NCBI GenBank assembly: GCA_003249625.1
Contig: QKII01000259.1
Coordinates: 1 to 6,999 of the forward strand
DNA length: 6,999 nt
Source: Propionivibrio sp.
GTDB taxonomy: Bacteria; Pseudomonadota; Gammaproteobacteria; Burkholderiales; Rhodocyclaceae
Direction: 5' to 3'
The position numbers were made by a program, and so were the translations under genes. Numbering within the stretch: position 1 is the stretch's first letter; each line of letters opens with the position of its first letter. The notes below the pieces were generated by a model, which worked only from the letters and a program-made list of their open reading frames with translations, ran no database searches and was not told the DNA's origin. Shown one piece after another: positions 1-6,758 of the stretch.

Positions 1-186
1 ATTGCGCTGCACGACCCAAATGTCGCCGAGCACCTCGTAGAGCATCCGAGCCGAACGGCCGGTGACGCGCTGGCTGCGCAGTTCGTCGAGGATTGCCCAG
101 TTTTCCGCGCCGAGCAGGCGGATCACGATTTCGCGGTCGGAAAAGGACGTGTAGTTGTACGGGATTTCCCGCAGGCGAGCGGTCAT
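1..186 (-). CDS. DUF3683-type FAD/FMN-binding oxidoreductase, N-terminal fragment (3' end outside the window)
   Basis: The first 62 codons of a protein start at the ATG complementary to 184-186 and run off the left edge. The translation begins [20 protein letters not shown] and continues through IRLLG, a [15 protein letters not shown] stretch and WVVQRN. This resembles the N-terminal DUF3683 domain that, in betaproteobacteria, precedes a large FAD-linked oxidase/glycolate oxidase-like and Fe-S region. Full-length family members are very large, above about 1,000 residues from memory, so most of the gene is outside the window and no catalytic motif can be checked. I see no good Shine-Dalgarno before the ATG. 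An extended -10 box sits about 30 nt upstream, inside the terminator hairpin of the pga operon. Local GC is higher than in the pga genes (113 of 180 bases by hand count of 1-180). The family call is from memory of its N-terminal sequence; the physiological substrate is unknown. Confidence 0.75.
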   Translation of the reverse strand, partial: MTARLREIPYNYTSFSDREIVIRLLGAENWAILDELRSQRVTGRSARMLYEVLGDIWVVQRN

Positions 187-207
187 GGCGGTGCAGGGGT
201 GCGTTTC

Positions 208-227
208 AAAAGCTGATTCTATCAGCC
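208..227 (-). terminator. Rho-independent terminator-like hairpin after pgaD
   Basis: On the minus strand GCTGAT (complement of 221-226 is ATCAGC's partner) and ATCAGC pair around a 3-nt AGA loop at 218-220. One further G.T pair can extend the stem, and TTTT (complement of 208-211) follows immediately. It lies about 28 nt past the pgaD stop, where an operon terminator is expected. The 6-bp stem is short and the U-tract is only four bases, so termination may be partial. There is no T-run on the other side, so it would work only for leftward transcription. Confidence 0.55.
216..224 (-). promoter_or_regulatory. Candidate extended -10 promoter element for the DUF3683 gene
   Basis: The minus strand reads TGATAGAAT. 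This is a TGn extension followed by TAGAAT, a five-of-six match to the sigma-70 -10 consensus. Transcription would begin near 209 and leave a leader of about 23 nt before the ATG at 186. I see no good -35 at 16-18 nt upstream (CTGCAG at 17 nt is poor), which an extended -10 can tolerate. The element coincides with the loop and inner stem of the pga terminator hairpin, so the same bases may serve two purposes. It rests on motif match and position only. Confidence 0.35.
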
Positions 228-254
228 GGGGAAAACTGCTGCAGCTGCCAGGAT

Positions 255-824
255 TTACTCGGTTCGGAGCTCAATGTGGTGTGAATGGTGGGGGGGCGGG
301 GTTAGCGATCCAGTACCTGGCAAAAACAGGTGTAACGATTCGGCACCAGCGTTGGCGACTCCGATCAACACACCGTCATCGTCATACAAGCAAATAAGAT
401 TCTTCGCTTTTCGCCCTTCTTCCAACTCTGCGGGAGATACACGTGTCCATCTGGCGTCGGCATCAGCGGAGCTCAATGGTCGCGCCTTCCGTCTTTCTCG
501 TCCGCGGAATCGAAGATAGTTAGATAGTGCCCAGACGAGTAATACCGCGCAGAGTGCTATGCCGAAAGGCATCACGTGATAGGCGAAATAAACGAGCCCG
601 TTCCACCCGGCCAAGTCAATCCACTGATGCTCGGCAATTTCGCCACCCCAATACCAAAGGAAAAGAGTCAAGAGCGGGCGCCAGAGATAGAGCCAGACCG
701 ACCAGCCGACTCCTGTGGCCAGGAGCACGACATGTCGGGCGGTCTTGGGTTGTCCTTTGGGGCGGCGAAAGATCAGTGGGTGTCCGTCCGCGCAGCGGAC
801 CCGGATATGGGGAGGCAATGACAT
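255..824 (-). CDS. pgaD: PgaD, PNAG synthase membrane subunit
   Basis: A 189-residue inner-membrane protein. In characterised systems PgaD binds the PgaC glycosyltransferase and is needed for synthesis of poly-beta-1,6-GlcNAc; c-di-GMP acts by stabilising the PgaC-PgaD contact. Two hydrophobic segments are visible, about residues 31-58 ([18 protein letters not shown] onward) and 76-103 ([20 protein letters not shown] onward). They are followed by [11 protein letters not shown], matching the YNKLRFQ stretch after the second helix in E. coli PgaD, and then a soluble tail. The start at 824 places the N-terminus ([10 protein letters not shown]) in line with E. coli PgaD. It begins 16 nt after the pgaC stop with no clear Shine-Dalgarno, so coupling to pgaC is likely. 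At 189 residues it is longer than E. coli PgaD (about 137 from memory). The extra length lies partly at the N-terminus and partly in a Pro/His-rich tail (TPPPHHSHH) encoded over a C7 tract. Sequence similarity in this family is low; gene order makes the call firm. Confidence 0.88.
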   Translation of the reverse strand: MSLPPHIRVRCADGHPLIFRRPKGQPKTARHVVLLATGVGWSVWLYLWRPLLTLFLWYWGGEIAEHQWIDLAGWNGLVYFAYHVMPFGIALCAVLLVWALSNYLRFRGRERRKARPLSSADADARWTRVSPAELEEGRKAKNLICLYDDDGVLIGVANAGAESLHLFLPGTGSLTPPPHHSHHIELRTE

Positions 825-840
825 TTTTGGTGAGATGTTG

Positions 841-2121
841 TTAGCGCAAACCCCGGTCCGGACTCGTCCAGAGTCCGCGCTGTTCCTTTTTTCGAAACAG
901 CGCCTTGGGGAATGCGACCACAGCGGTGAACATATTGATCATCCAGTAGGCAAACGGATACCAGATTACGTAGAAGAAGTTTGTCCACAGACGATGGTCG
1001 TAGCGCGCATCGAGCAGCATGGCGACGCCGGTTTGCAGCATCGCCGTTACGGCGATGAGTAATCCTGTCCAGCCCGGGAGCAAGGTTCTTACCTTGAGTT
1101 CCTGCGGTAGGTCGACGACCAGCCCCAGAAGGAATATGGCGACGGTCCAGACCATCAGATACGACCACGCCAGACTGAGCCCATATTCAACATACACAGG
1201 CCACATGCGCCGCTTGGTCCACTGTTTCCAGATGCTGCGGTACTTGAGAATGGCTTGCGCGCCTCCGGTCGCCCAGCGCAAACGTTGCTTCCAGAGGCCA
1301 TGCAGGGTTTCCGGCATCAGGATCCAGCAGGTGGCCGCAGGCTCGAAACGTACGTCCCAATGCGCGAGTTGAAGTTTCCAGCTAATGTCGATGTCTTCGG
1401 TTAGTGTCTCGCGCGACCAGAATCCGACATTCGTCAGCGCTACCTTGCGGAACATGACACACACACCGGAAACACTGAAGAGTCGACCGTAGGTACGTTG
1501 GGCACGTTTGATGATGCCGACGATCGAGGAGAATTCGCCGACCTGGATGCGTCCGAGGAGCGTCGATCGGGTGCGCAAACGGGGGTTTCCCGTTACGGCA
1601 CCGACACGAGGGCTTCCAATGAAGTGGCGGATCATCCAGCGTGCAGCGCTTTGGTCCAGCAGCGCATCGCCGTCGATGCCAAGAATATATTCAGCGTCCG
1701 TCATCAGCGCTGCGGCTGTCAAACCGACGGCCTTGCCCTGATTGGTCTTCTGGTGGATGACGCGCAGTCGGGGATGTTCGGCACAAAGGCGATCAAGAAT
1801 CTCTGCCGTTCTGTCACGGCTGCCGTCATTGACCGCAATGACCTCCATGTTCGGATAATCGTGCTCCAGCATGTTAAGTATCGTTTCTTCGGCATGATCC
1901 TGCTCGTTGAAGCAGGGAACCACCAAGGCGATTTTGGGAAAACTATCGAGTCCGGGTGGATGCGCGGGATCGGAAGAACGTCTTTCGTAGCGGAACCAAT
2001 AGGCAATGCTTCCCGTGATCCAAACCCACGACATAAAGAGAGGGTAGAGGAAGCAGAAATTGAAAATGAAGGCTGACGAACCTTCCAGCAGGAGTGGCCA
2101 GATTCCGGACGATAGCGTCAT
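841..2121 (-). CDS. pgaC: PgaC, poly-beta-1,6-N-acetyl-D-glucosamine synthase (GT2)
   Basis: A 426-residue processive family 2 glycosyltransferase of the inner membrane. It uses UDP-GlcNAc to build the PNAG chain and, with PgaD, passes it to the periplasm. An N-terminal hydrophobic region lies near residues 14-42. The cytoplasmic catalytic domain follows: VVPCFNE (67-73), VNDGS with D99, IDGD with D150 and D152, TGNPR (177-181), TEDID with the predicted catalytic-base region E242-D243, and the QRLRW form of QxxRW (279-283). Further hydrophobic segments lie at about 316-337, 351-370 and 382-404, and the C-terminus ends WTSPDRGLR, close to E. coli PgaC. The open frame continues 100 codons upstream inside pgaB. 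The ATG at 2121 is chosen because it forms an ATGA overlap with the pgaB stop, is preceded by AGAGGT (2129-2134, 8 nt from GAGG to the ATG), and gives the family's usual length and N-terminus. Confidence 0.97.
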   Translation of the reverse strand: MTLSSGIWPLLLEGSSAFIFNFCFLYPLFMSWVWITGSIAYWFRYERRSSDPAHPPGLDSFPKIALVVPCFNEQDHAEETILNMLEHDYPNMEVIAVNDGSRDRTAEILDRLCAEHPRLRVIHQKTNQGKAVGLTAAALMTDAEYILGIDGDALLDQSAARWMIRHFIGSPRVGAVTGNPRLRTRSTLLGRIQVGEFSSIVGIIKRAQRTYGRLFSVSGVCVMFRKVALTNVGFWSRETLTEDIDISWKLQLAHWDVRFEPAATCWILMPETLHGLWKQRLRWATGGAQAILKYRSIWKQWTKRRMWPVYVEYGLSLAWSYLMVWTVAIFLLGLVVDLPQELKVRTLLPGWTGLLIAVTAMLQTGVAMLLDARYDHRLWTNFFYVIWYPFAYWMINMFTAVVAFPKALFRKKEQRGLWTSPDRGLR

Positions 2122-4025
2122 TGGGCGTACCTCTGCACTGACAGCTCCCGCTTGATGGTTGTTATGTCCGGATGGTTGGCAAAAGGATCGTCCGGGTAAT
2201 AGCCAAAATGCCGGATGCCTGCGACGCGAAGCCGGCGCATCCAGCTGGCGATCTCCTCGGAGGGGACGGACATGTCGGGCGCCCAGCGCTTGGCTTGCAG
2301 CTCGAAAATCACTTTTTCCTCGGCCCCTTTTTCGTTGCGGACCGCGTGAATCAGGCGATCTAGCCAAGCATTCGCATCGGATGCCTTTTCCATATACGGC
2401 ATTGCCATGACGGCGACCCAATCGTAGTGGCGGAGAGCATCAGGAAGGGATTGCGAAAACCACGCCTCTGCTTGTGGATTCAGCATGGGCTCGGCGTAGT
2501 AATTGCGCGCCAGCATGAGCGGCTTGCGGAAAATCTCTACACGTCGACGCAGTTCTTCGGTGAACCAGGAAAGGTGCTCCGTTTTGGCCTTGGTCCACTT
2601 CTGCATCATTTCCGGATTTTCTCGAATAGCACTCACCTCGGCAGGCAAACCCAAACGCTTGGTGTAATAGTTATGGGCAAAAACGCTGTCGTCTTCCTGG
2701 TCGGAGAGAACCGCGTCGTCATGGATGAGAAGGCCTTCGAAATAAGCGTAGCGGCCGAGATCCTCGTAGATCTCAGCGACGTATTCGCGCACCTCCGCCG
2801 AAAAGGGACTCAACCGGGCATACCCGACACCTGTGCTACCGTCAGCGGCGATTACCTTGTGACTATGCAAAGGATGGTCAGATGGCGGCACGAAGGCGGT
2901 TAGCGGCAACCAGGCGAAAACACGAGATCCGGTTCGCGTGGCGATTTGCCAGCTGACCCGGTTGAAAAGATCAGCCTTGACCGGCAAATGGCGATTGGGG
3001 AAATAGAGCCGATTGGCGACACCGGAGGCATTGTCATCTGCAAATGCCTGAAGAAAGACCGCGGTAACTCCCGCTGCCTTGATCCGATCGAGCAGCAGGC
3101 CCAGATTTTTCTCCTGTTGCTGCGGATCCGGATCGTAGATGTAATCGAGATCCACATGCATGACCCGCATGGCGAGTTTGTTTTCTGTTCCGAGCGTCAA
3201 CGCCAGTTCGGCCGCCGACGTGTCGTTTTTCAGGTAGTAGCGATGGATGCCGGTCAGCCCGTTATCCAGAACGTTGTCGCCATCGTCCATGTTCATCGTG
3301 ACGAACATGCCGAGTTCTCCTGCAATACGCTGGACCTCACCGTTATAACGTCCGTAAGGCCAAACCATGACCCGTGGACGCTTGCCGGTATATGTCTCGA
3401 TAAAGTCACTGTTGCGCGCCAGATCTCGGCGGATTCTTGTCTCGTGCGCCACATCTCCTTCGTAAGACCCGTTCACAGCGTCGTAGGCACGGGTTGTTGC
3501 CGCCGGCATTTCATTGCCTTGGGGATTGCCTGGGATTCCGTGATGCAGGTCGTAGGAATGGGATGCGATTTCGACCAAGCCGCTGGCGGCAATTTCCTTT
3601 AACTGCTCTAAGGTTAGGAATCGTTGCCTCTCCACCTGACGGGCGCCATACATCACCTTTTCTCGCTGCTCCATCCACGAGCCGACGATGGCCAGCGTGG
3701 CCGGGTATTTGTATGCCCTGAGCAGAGGAAATACCAGTTTGTAGAAGCTCGAATAGCCGTCGTCGAAAGTCAGCAGCACAGCCTTGGGTGGCAATTTGCG
3801 GACACCATTGCGTGCGTCCACCAGGTCCTGAACTGAAATCACGTTATAGCCATTGGCTTGCAACCACTCGAAGTGGTCGGCAAGGTGACGCACGCCGATG
3901 TCGTCGGATGCGGCGGGCTTTCCTTCGATGGAGACGACGTCGTGGTAGCTGATGACCTGAAATGTTTCTGCCTGCGCGAAAATGGTTGTGAACAAAAGAA
4001 TGAATTGCAGAACTGCGCGCAACAT
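2118..4025 (-). CDS. pgaB: PgaB, PNAG N-deacetylase with C-terminal GH153 hydrolase domain
   Basis: A 635-residue periplasmic protein that partly deacetylates PNAG, which is required for export through PgaA; its C-terminal domain can cleave the deacetylated polymer. Residues 1-19 look like a Sec signal peptide with likely cleavage after AQA. The carbohydrate esterase 4 (NodB-like) domain spans about 22-280: SYHDV (H28), TFDDG (D88 catalytic base, D89 metal ligand), SHSYDLHH (H156 and H161 metal ligands, spaced like E. coli H184/H189) and WPYGRYN (222-228). The GH153 domain spans about 285-620: HVDLDYIYDPD, LQAFAD, YFPNRHLP, the acidic IHDDAVLSD at 434-442, and AMPYME. The ATG at 4025 overlaps the pgaA TGA by one base and has GAAGGA at 4034-4039, 8 nt upstream. 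Unusually, the protein has no cysteine, so it cannot be the lipoprotein known from E. coli. All catalytic motifs are intact. Confidence 0.97.
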   Translation of the reverse strand: MLRAVLQFILLFTTIFAQAETFQVISYHDVVSIEGKPAASDDIGVRHLADHFEWLQANGYNVISVQDLVDARNGVRKLPPKAVLLTFDDGYSSFYKLVFPLLRAYKYPATLAIVGSWMEQREKVMYGARQVERQRFLTLEQLKEIAASGLVEIASHSYDLHHGIPGNPQGNEMPAATTRAYDAVNGSYEGDVAHETRIRRDLARNSDFIETYTGKRPRVMVWPYGRYNGEVQRIAGELGMFVTMNMDDGDNVLDNGLTGIHRYYLKNDTSAAELALTLGTENKLAMRVMHVDLDYIYDPDPQQQEKNLGLLLDRIKAAGVTAVFLQAFADDNASGVANRLYFPNRHLPVKADLFNRVSWQIATRTGSRVFAWLPLTAFVPPSDHPLHSHKVIAADGSTGVGYARLSPFSAEVREYVAEIYEDLGRYAYFEGLLIHDDAVLSDQEDDSVFAHNYYTKRLGLPAEVSAIRENPEMMQKWTKAKTEHLSWFTEELRRRVEIFRKPLMLARNYYAEPMLNPQAEAWFSQSLPDALRHYDWVAVMAMPYMEKASDANAWLDRLIHAVRNEKGAEEKVIFELQAKRWAPDMSVPSEEIASWMRRLRVAGIRHFGYYPDDPFANHPDITTIKRELSVQRYAQ

Positions 4026-6409
4026 CAGAAATATCCTTCGAAGCCGACTGTGCCGGTGTAGTAGGAAGCGCTCTCCCCGTCAAAGGGGGCGCGGGTACGA
4101 GCAATCGACCAGCGTAGGCGGAAGGCGTCGGTAAGCGCAATTTCCTGCCCGTAGCCGAAGTTGCTCATCGGGTGAGCAGAAAAGCCCGACTGCCAGACCT
4201 CGCCTCCCGTTACCCATACTCTGTGCCACAGCGCGGATTTCTTTGTCGCCATGTCTTGCCAGGAGCGAAGCTCGAAAGCGAGAGTGCCGGAAACTTCGGC
4301 CTGACGCTCCGGCGAAAAATAGGCTACTTCCGGGCTGCTATTACGCTGGCCGCCGATTCGAATTGCAGCCGAGAGACGGCGATCATAATCAGAGTAAAGC
4401 CCCTTGTTCAGGGAAAAATAGGCTTCTGATCGCCGGTTATCATCAAAATCGGTGAGACGATAACCTCCTCCGATGTCTAAATTCTCGTCTTGGCGCCAAC
4501 GCACGCTCAAATCGACCCTGTCGGCAGCGATACCATTTTCCACTGCCCGTGCCTGTCGGAAAAAAGCGTTCTTTTCGATCGCAAGATTTGTCGTCCAGCG
4601 GTCGGACAGCGAATGATTGGTTTCGATTCTTCCGTAACCACCGTTGCCCGCTTCGATTTCTGCTACCCAGTCGAGATCCGTGTATCGCAAGCCAGCACTG
4701 GCATTACTGGCTGTCGCGTTGGCGACAGGGTTGCTCCACAGATCACGGTAGCGTCCAAATGCCCGCCAATGATCATCGCCAGAGGGTTTGCTGTAAGCCT
4801 TCAGGTCGAATTCGCGTGTCCGGTTTCCTGCGACCGAGTCTTGATCGTTGCCGAAGGTGGCATCGCCAACAACGTAGTAACTGTCACGCAATTCCAAACG
4901 GCGCCGGGATTCGCGAACGCTTCGCCGAGCCTGTGCTTCCTCATCCTGCTCTCCGACAATCTGGCGCAACAAGGAGGGATCCCCTCGGTCGAGGCGTGCA
5001 TTTGCGATGCCAAGGCGAGATTCAAGACGCTCGGGTTGTTCTCCCAGGACAATCCTGAATTGTTCTTCGGCCTTGCGCGGTTGCCCTCGCCATGCTGCCA
5101 GAATTCCAATTGCCTCTGTGGTATCCAGCGAAGCCGGCGCATCGGATTGCAATGAATTCAGGCGCACCCGAGCCTCGGCATAGCGATTGCGATAAGCGGC
5201 GAGCATGGCGTGTGTAAGGCGCGCCGAAGTATAGTCCGCTGCCTTTGCAGGAATTCCGTGATCCGTTTGAGCCAACATGGCGAGCAGATCCTGGCTCGCT
5301 TCCTCGGCCTCGTCGAAGCGCTCGAGGTCAGACAGTGCATAGATCCACCCTGACCAGCTCTCATATGAATCTGGCGTTTCTGCTACAAGCTGGTGAAACA
5401 GTCTCTCGGCCTCCGGATAACGACCCGTCGAGGCAAAGCAGGAGGCCGCTGCACGGTGGATTTCAGGCGGGGTGTCGCGACCCACGGCGACCAGGATCTC
5501 ATACTCCTGAATGGCCTCGGAGCAGCGCTGGCGCAGATGATAGGCGAGGACCAGATTGCCCCGGATGCTGTTCAGCATCTCCTGTGAAGCTGCCTGCCTT
5601 ATTGCCTCATCGCGCGCGGTACGAAGGATGGCGATCGCCCGGTCAGCGTTCCGGAAACGCAGCGAAAAGACGTCCGGGTCGCTCGCGGACCAGCGGATAT
5701 GTTGAGCGCCCTGGTCCTTCAGCGTGCGGAGAGATTCGTCGCTTGTCAGGCGAATACCTTGCCCGTCCACGCTAGTTTTCGAAAGCCGCGGGGAACCGAG
5801 GTCAGCAAGGATCATGCTGATAGCCTTCGGCGCTTCCTTACTGTTCGGGGAAAGCCTCTGAATTTCCTGATAGGTGAGGAGAGCTTCGCCCAAAAGCCCG
5901 GATTGGCGCAGAACATAGGCACGCAGGTCCAGTATCCCCAAATGGCCGGGATTGCGATCGAGCAATTCGGCGGATAACGCGAGCGCTTTGCGTTGATGTC
6001 CAAGCTGAAGATAAAGATGGCTAAGGCGTATTCCGCTTTCTGCTGAGACGCCGAATCGCGAATTCAGCAAAGCATGCAGGCGCTCTGCACGAGGCATGTC
6101 GGCAAGCGCGACGGCCGAACGGAAAAGAGCTTCCAGTACATAGCGTGGCGCCTCGTTTTCGGAGCGGCTATCGACACTGTCTAGCGCCGCCGCGTGTTCT
6201 CCGCTGCTGCTCGCAACTGCGACATAGTCGAACCGATAGCGGAGCGCTTCCGGGAATTTATTCTTGAGATCTCCAAGTATGAGTAGCGCCTCTCTCCCTC
6301 GCCCCTGTTCGTTCAGAGACAATGCATGCCGGTATTCTTCCTCTCCGGTGGCGGCCAATGCCGTTTGGCAAACCAATAACAAGATCCAGGCAATTAAGCG
6401 CTTCTTCAA
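4025..6409 (-). CDS. pgaA: PgaA, outer-membrane PNAG export porin with periplasmic TPR domain
   Basis: A protein of 794 residues (TTG start), near the roughly 807 of E. coli PgaA. In the family the periplasmic TPR superhelix binds deacetylated PNAG and PgaB, and a C-terminal beta-barrel passes the polymer across the outer membrane. Seen here: signal peptide MKKRLIAWILLLVCQTALA with cleavage before ATG; helical TPR-like repeats over about 22-480, for example YLQLGHQRKALALSAELL, TGRYPEAERLFHQLVAE and RGQPRKAEEQFRIVL; a charged linker (EEAQARRSVRESRRRLELRD); then about 290 residues of alternating amphipathic strands ending VGFEGYF, with the terminal Phe typical of outer-membrane proteins. The frame also allows GTG starts at 6433 and 6415. 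TTG at 6409 is preferred because GAGGTG precedes it and it leaves a compact signal peptide. It is first in the operon. The mature protein contains only two cysteines (C296 and C324), both in the TPR region. Confidence 0.95.
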   Translation of the reverse strand: MKKRLIAWILLLVCQTALAATGEEEYRHALSLNEQGRGREALLILGDLKNKFPEALRYRFDYVAVASSSGEHAAALDSVDSRSENEAPRYVLEALFRSAVALADMPRAERLHALLNSRFGVSAESGIRLSHLYLQLGHQRKALALSAELLDRNPGHLGILDLRAYVLRQSGLLGEALLTYQEIQRLSPNSKEAPKAISMILADLGSPRLSKTSVDGQGIRLTSDESLRTLKDQGAQHIRWSASDPDVFSLRFRNADRAIAILRTARDEAIRQAASQEMLNSIRGNLVLAYHLRQRCSEAIQEYEILVAVGRDTPPEIHRAAASCFASTGRYPEAERLFHQLVAETPDSYESWSGWIYALSDLERFDEAEEASQDLLAMLAQTDHGIPAKAADYTSARLTHAMLAAYRNRYAEARVRLNSLQSDAPASLDTTEAIGILAAWRGQPRKAEEQFRIVLGEQPERLESRLGIANARLDRGDPSLLRQIVGEQDEEAQARRSVRESRRRLELRDSYYVVGDATFGNDQDSVAGNRTREFDLKAYSKPSGDDHWRAFGRYRDLWSNPVANATASNASAGLRYTDLDWVAEIEAGNGGYGRIETNHSLSDRWTTNLAIEKNAFFRQARAVENGIAADRVDLSVRWRQDENLDIGGGYRLTDFDDNRRSEAYFSLNKGLYSDYDRRLSAAIRIGGQRNSSPEVAYFSPERQAEVSGTLAFELRSWQDMATKKSALWHRVWVTGGEVWQSGFSAHPMSNFGYGQEIALTDAFRLRWSIARTRAPFDGESASYYTGTVGFEGYF

Positions 6410-6412
6410 AAA

Positions 6413-6418
6413 CACCTC
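6413..6418 (-). promoter_or_regulatory. Ribosome binding site that decides the pgaA start
   Basis: The minus strand reads GAGGTG, a perfect match to the GAGGTG part of the anti-SD complement AAGGAGGTGA. Five bases separate GAGG from the TTG at 6409. The alternative GTG start at 6433 is preceded by ATTAGTAGCTTGAT and the one at 6415 by TTAGCTCTTGAG, neither with a comparable site. Confidence 0.55.
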
Positions 6419-6605
6419 AAGAGCTAATTTCACATCAAGCTACTAATTCATTGGGAGACGATCCGTCGCCGATACGCAGAAGGTGGTGCGAGAAAGCTTG
6501 CCATCCCAGCGCAGCGCTTAGCGATCATTTGAGAGGGATCTGCCGGCTTTCGCGTGTCGGCAACAAGAATGCGGGATCGTCCGCCGATCACAACACTGCG
6601 TGATT

Positions 6606-6635
6606 CTTCTACTTTTTTACGATTTCGCCTGTTAA
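6606..6635 (-). promoter_or_regulatory. Candidate sigma-70 promoter for pgaABCD (proximal)
   Basis: On the minus strand TTAACA (6630-6635, five of six matches to TTGACA) is followed after 18 bases by TAGAAG (6606-6611, four of six matches to TATAAT). The spacer is AT-rich and includes an A6 run. Transcription would start near 6599 and give a leader of about 190 nt before the TTG. It is a motif match only. Confidence 0.3.
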
Positions 6636-6677
6636 ATAGTTCACACAAGCCATCGCTGTTCCCGCCCGAAAATTTGT

Positions 6678-6709
6678 CTTTGCCTCCGGGCCAGTGCCTG
6701 AAGGCAAAG
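6678..6709. repeat. 10-bp inverted repeat in the pgaA leader
   Basis: CTTTGCCTCC (6678-6687) and GAAGGCAAAG (6700-6709) form a 10-bp stem with one mismatch (G.T in the minus-strand RNA) and a 12-base loop. On the minus strand the hairpin is followed by ACAAATTTTCGG, a weak T-run starting five bases later. It could be a leaky terminator for livF 113 nt after its stop, a structured element in the pga leader, or a binding site for a dimeric regulator. The sequence alone does not distinguish these. Confidence 0.45.
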
Positions 6710-6730
6710 GTGCATCGATGGGCGGCCGCG

Positions 6731-6758
6731 GTTATATCACAATGCGTGGAGAAAACCA
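6731..6758 (-). promoter_or_regulatory. Candidate extended -10 promoter for pgaABCD (distal)
   Basis: The minus strand reads TGATATAAC, a TGn extension plus TATAAC (6731-6736, five of six matches to TATAAT). A weak -35-like TGGTTT (6753-6758) lies 16 bases upstream. A start near 6724 would place the 6678-6709 hairpin inside a leader of about 315 nt. It is a motif match only and competes with the proximal candidate. Confidence 0.3.

Noticed and set aside
236..251. CTGCTGCAGCTGCCAG palindrome-like stretch after pgaD
   Set aside because: The only perfect dyad is an 8-bp palindrome with no loop; it does not make a stable hairpin, and the adjacent 208-227 stem is the better terminator.
1498..2076. 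Plus-strand 192-codon open frame inside pgaC
   Set aside because: It is antisense to the GT2 catalytic core; the apparent protein has no recognisable features.
729..2280. ACATGTCGGGC present at about 729-739 and again at about 2270-2280
   Set aside because: A single 11-base match inside two unrelated coding regions is best explained by chance.
2122..2421. 100-codon upstream extension of the pgaC frame
   Set aside because: It lies wholly within pgaB coding sequence, resembles no GT2 N-terminus, and the ATG at 2121 has a good ribosome binding site and a stop-start overlap.
2946..3602. Plus-strand 218-codon open frame inside pgaB
   Set aside because: It is antisense to conserved deacetylase and GH153 motifs and shows no family features.
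4490..5155. Plus-strand 221-codon open frame inside pgaA
   Set aside because: It lies antisense to a clearly coding pgaA region, has no recognisable domains, and is a typical shadow frame of GC-rich coding DNA.
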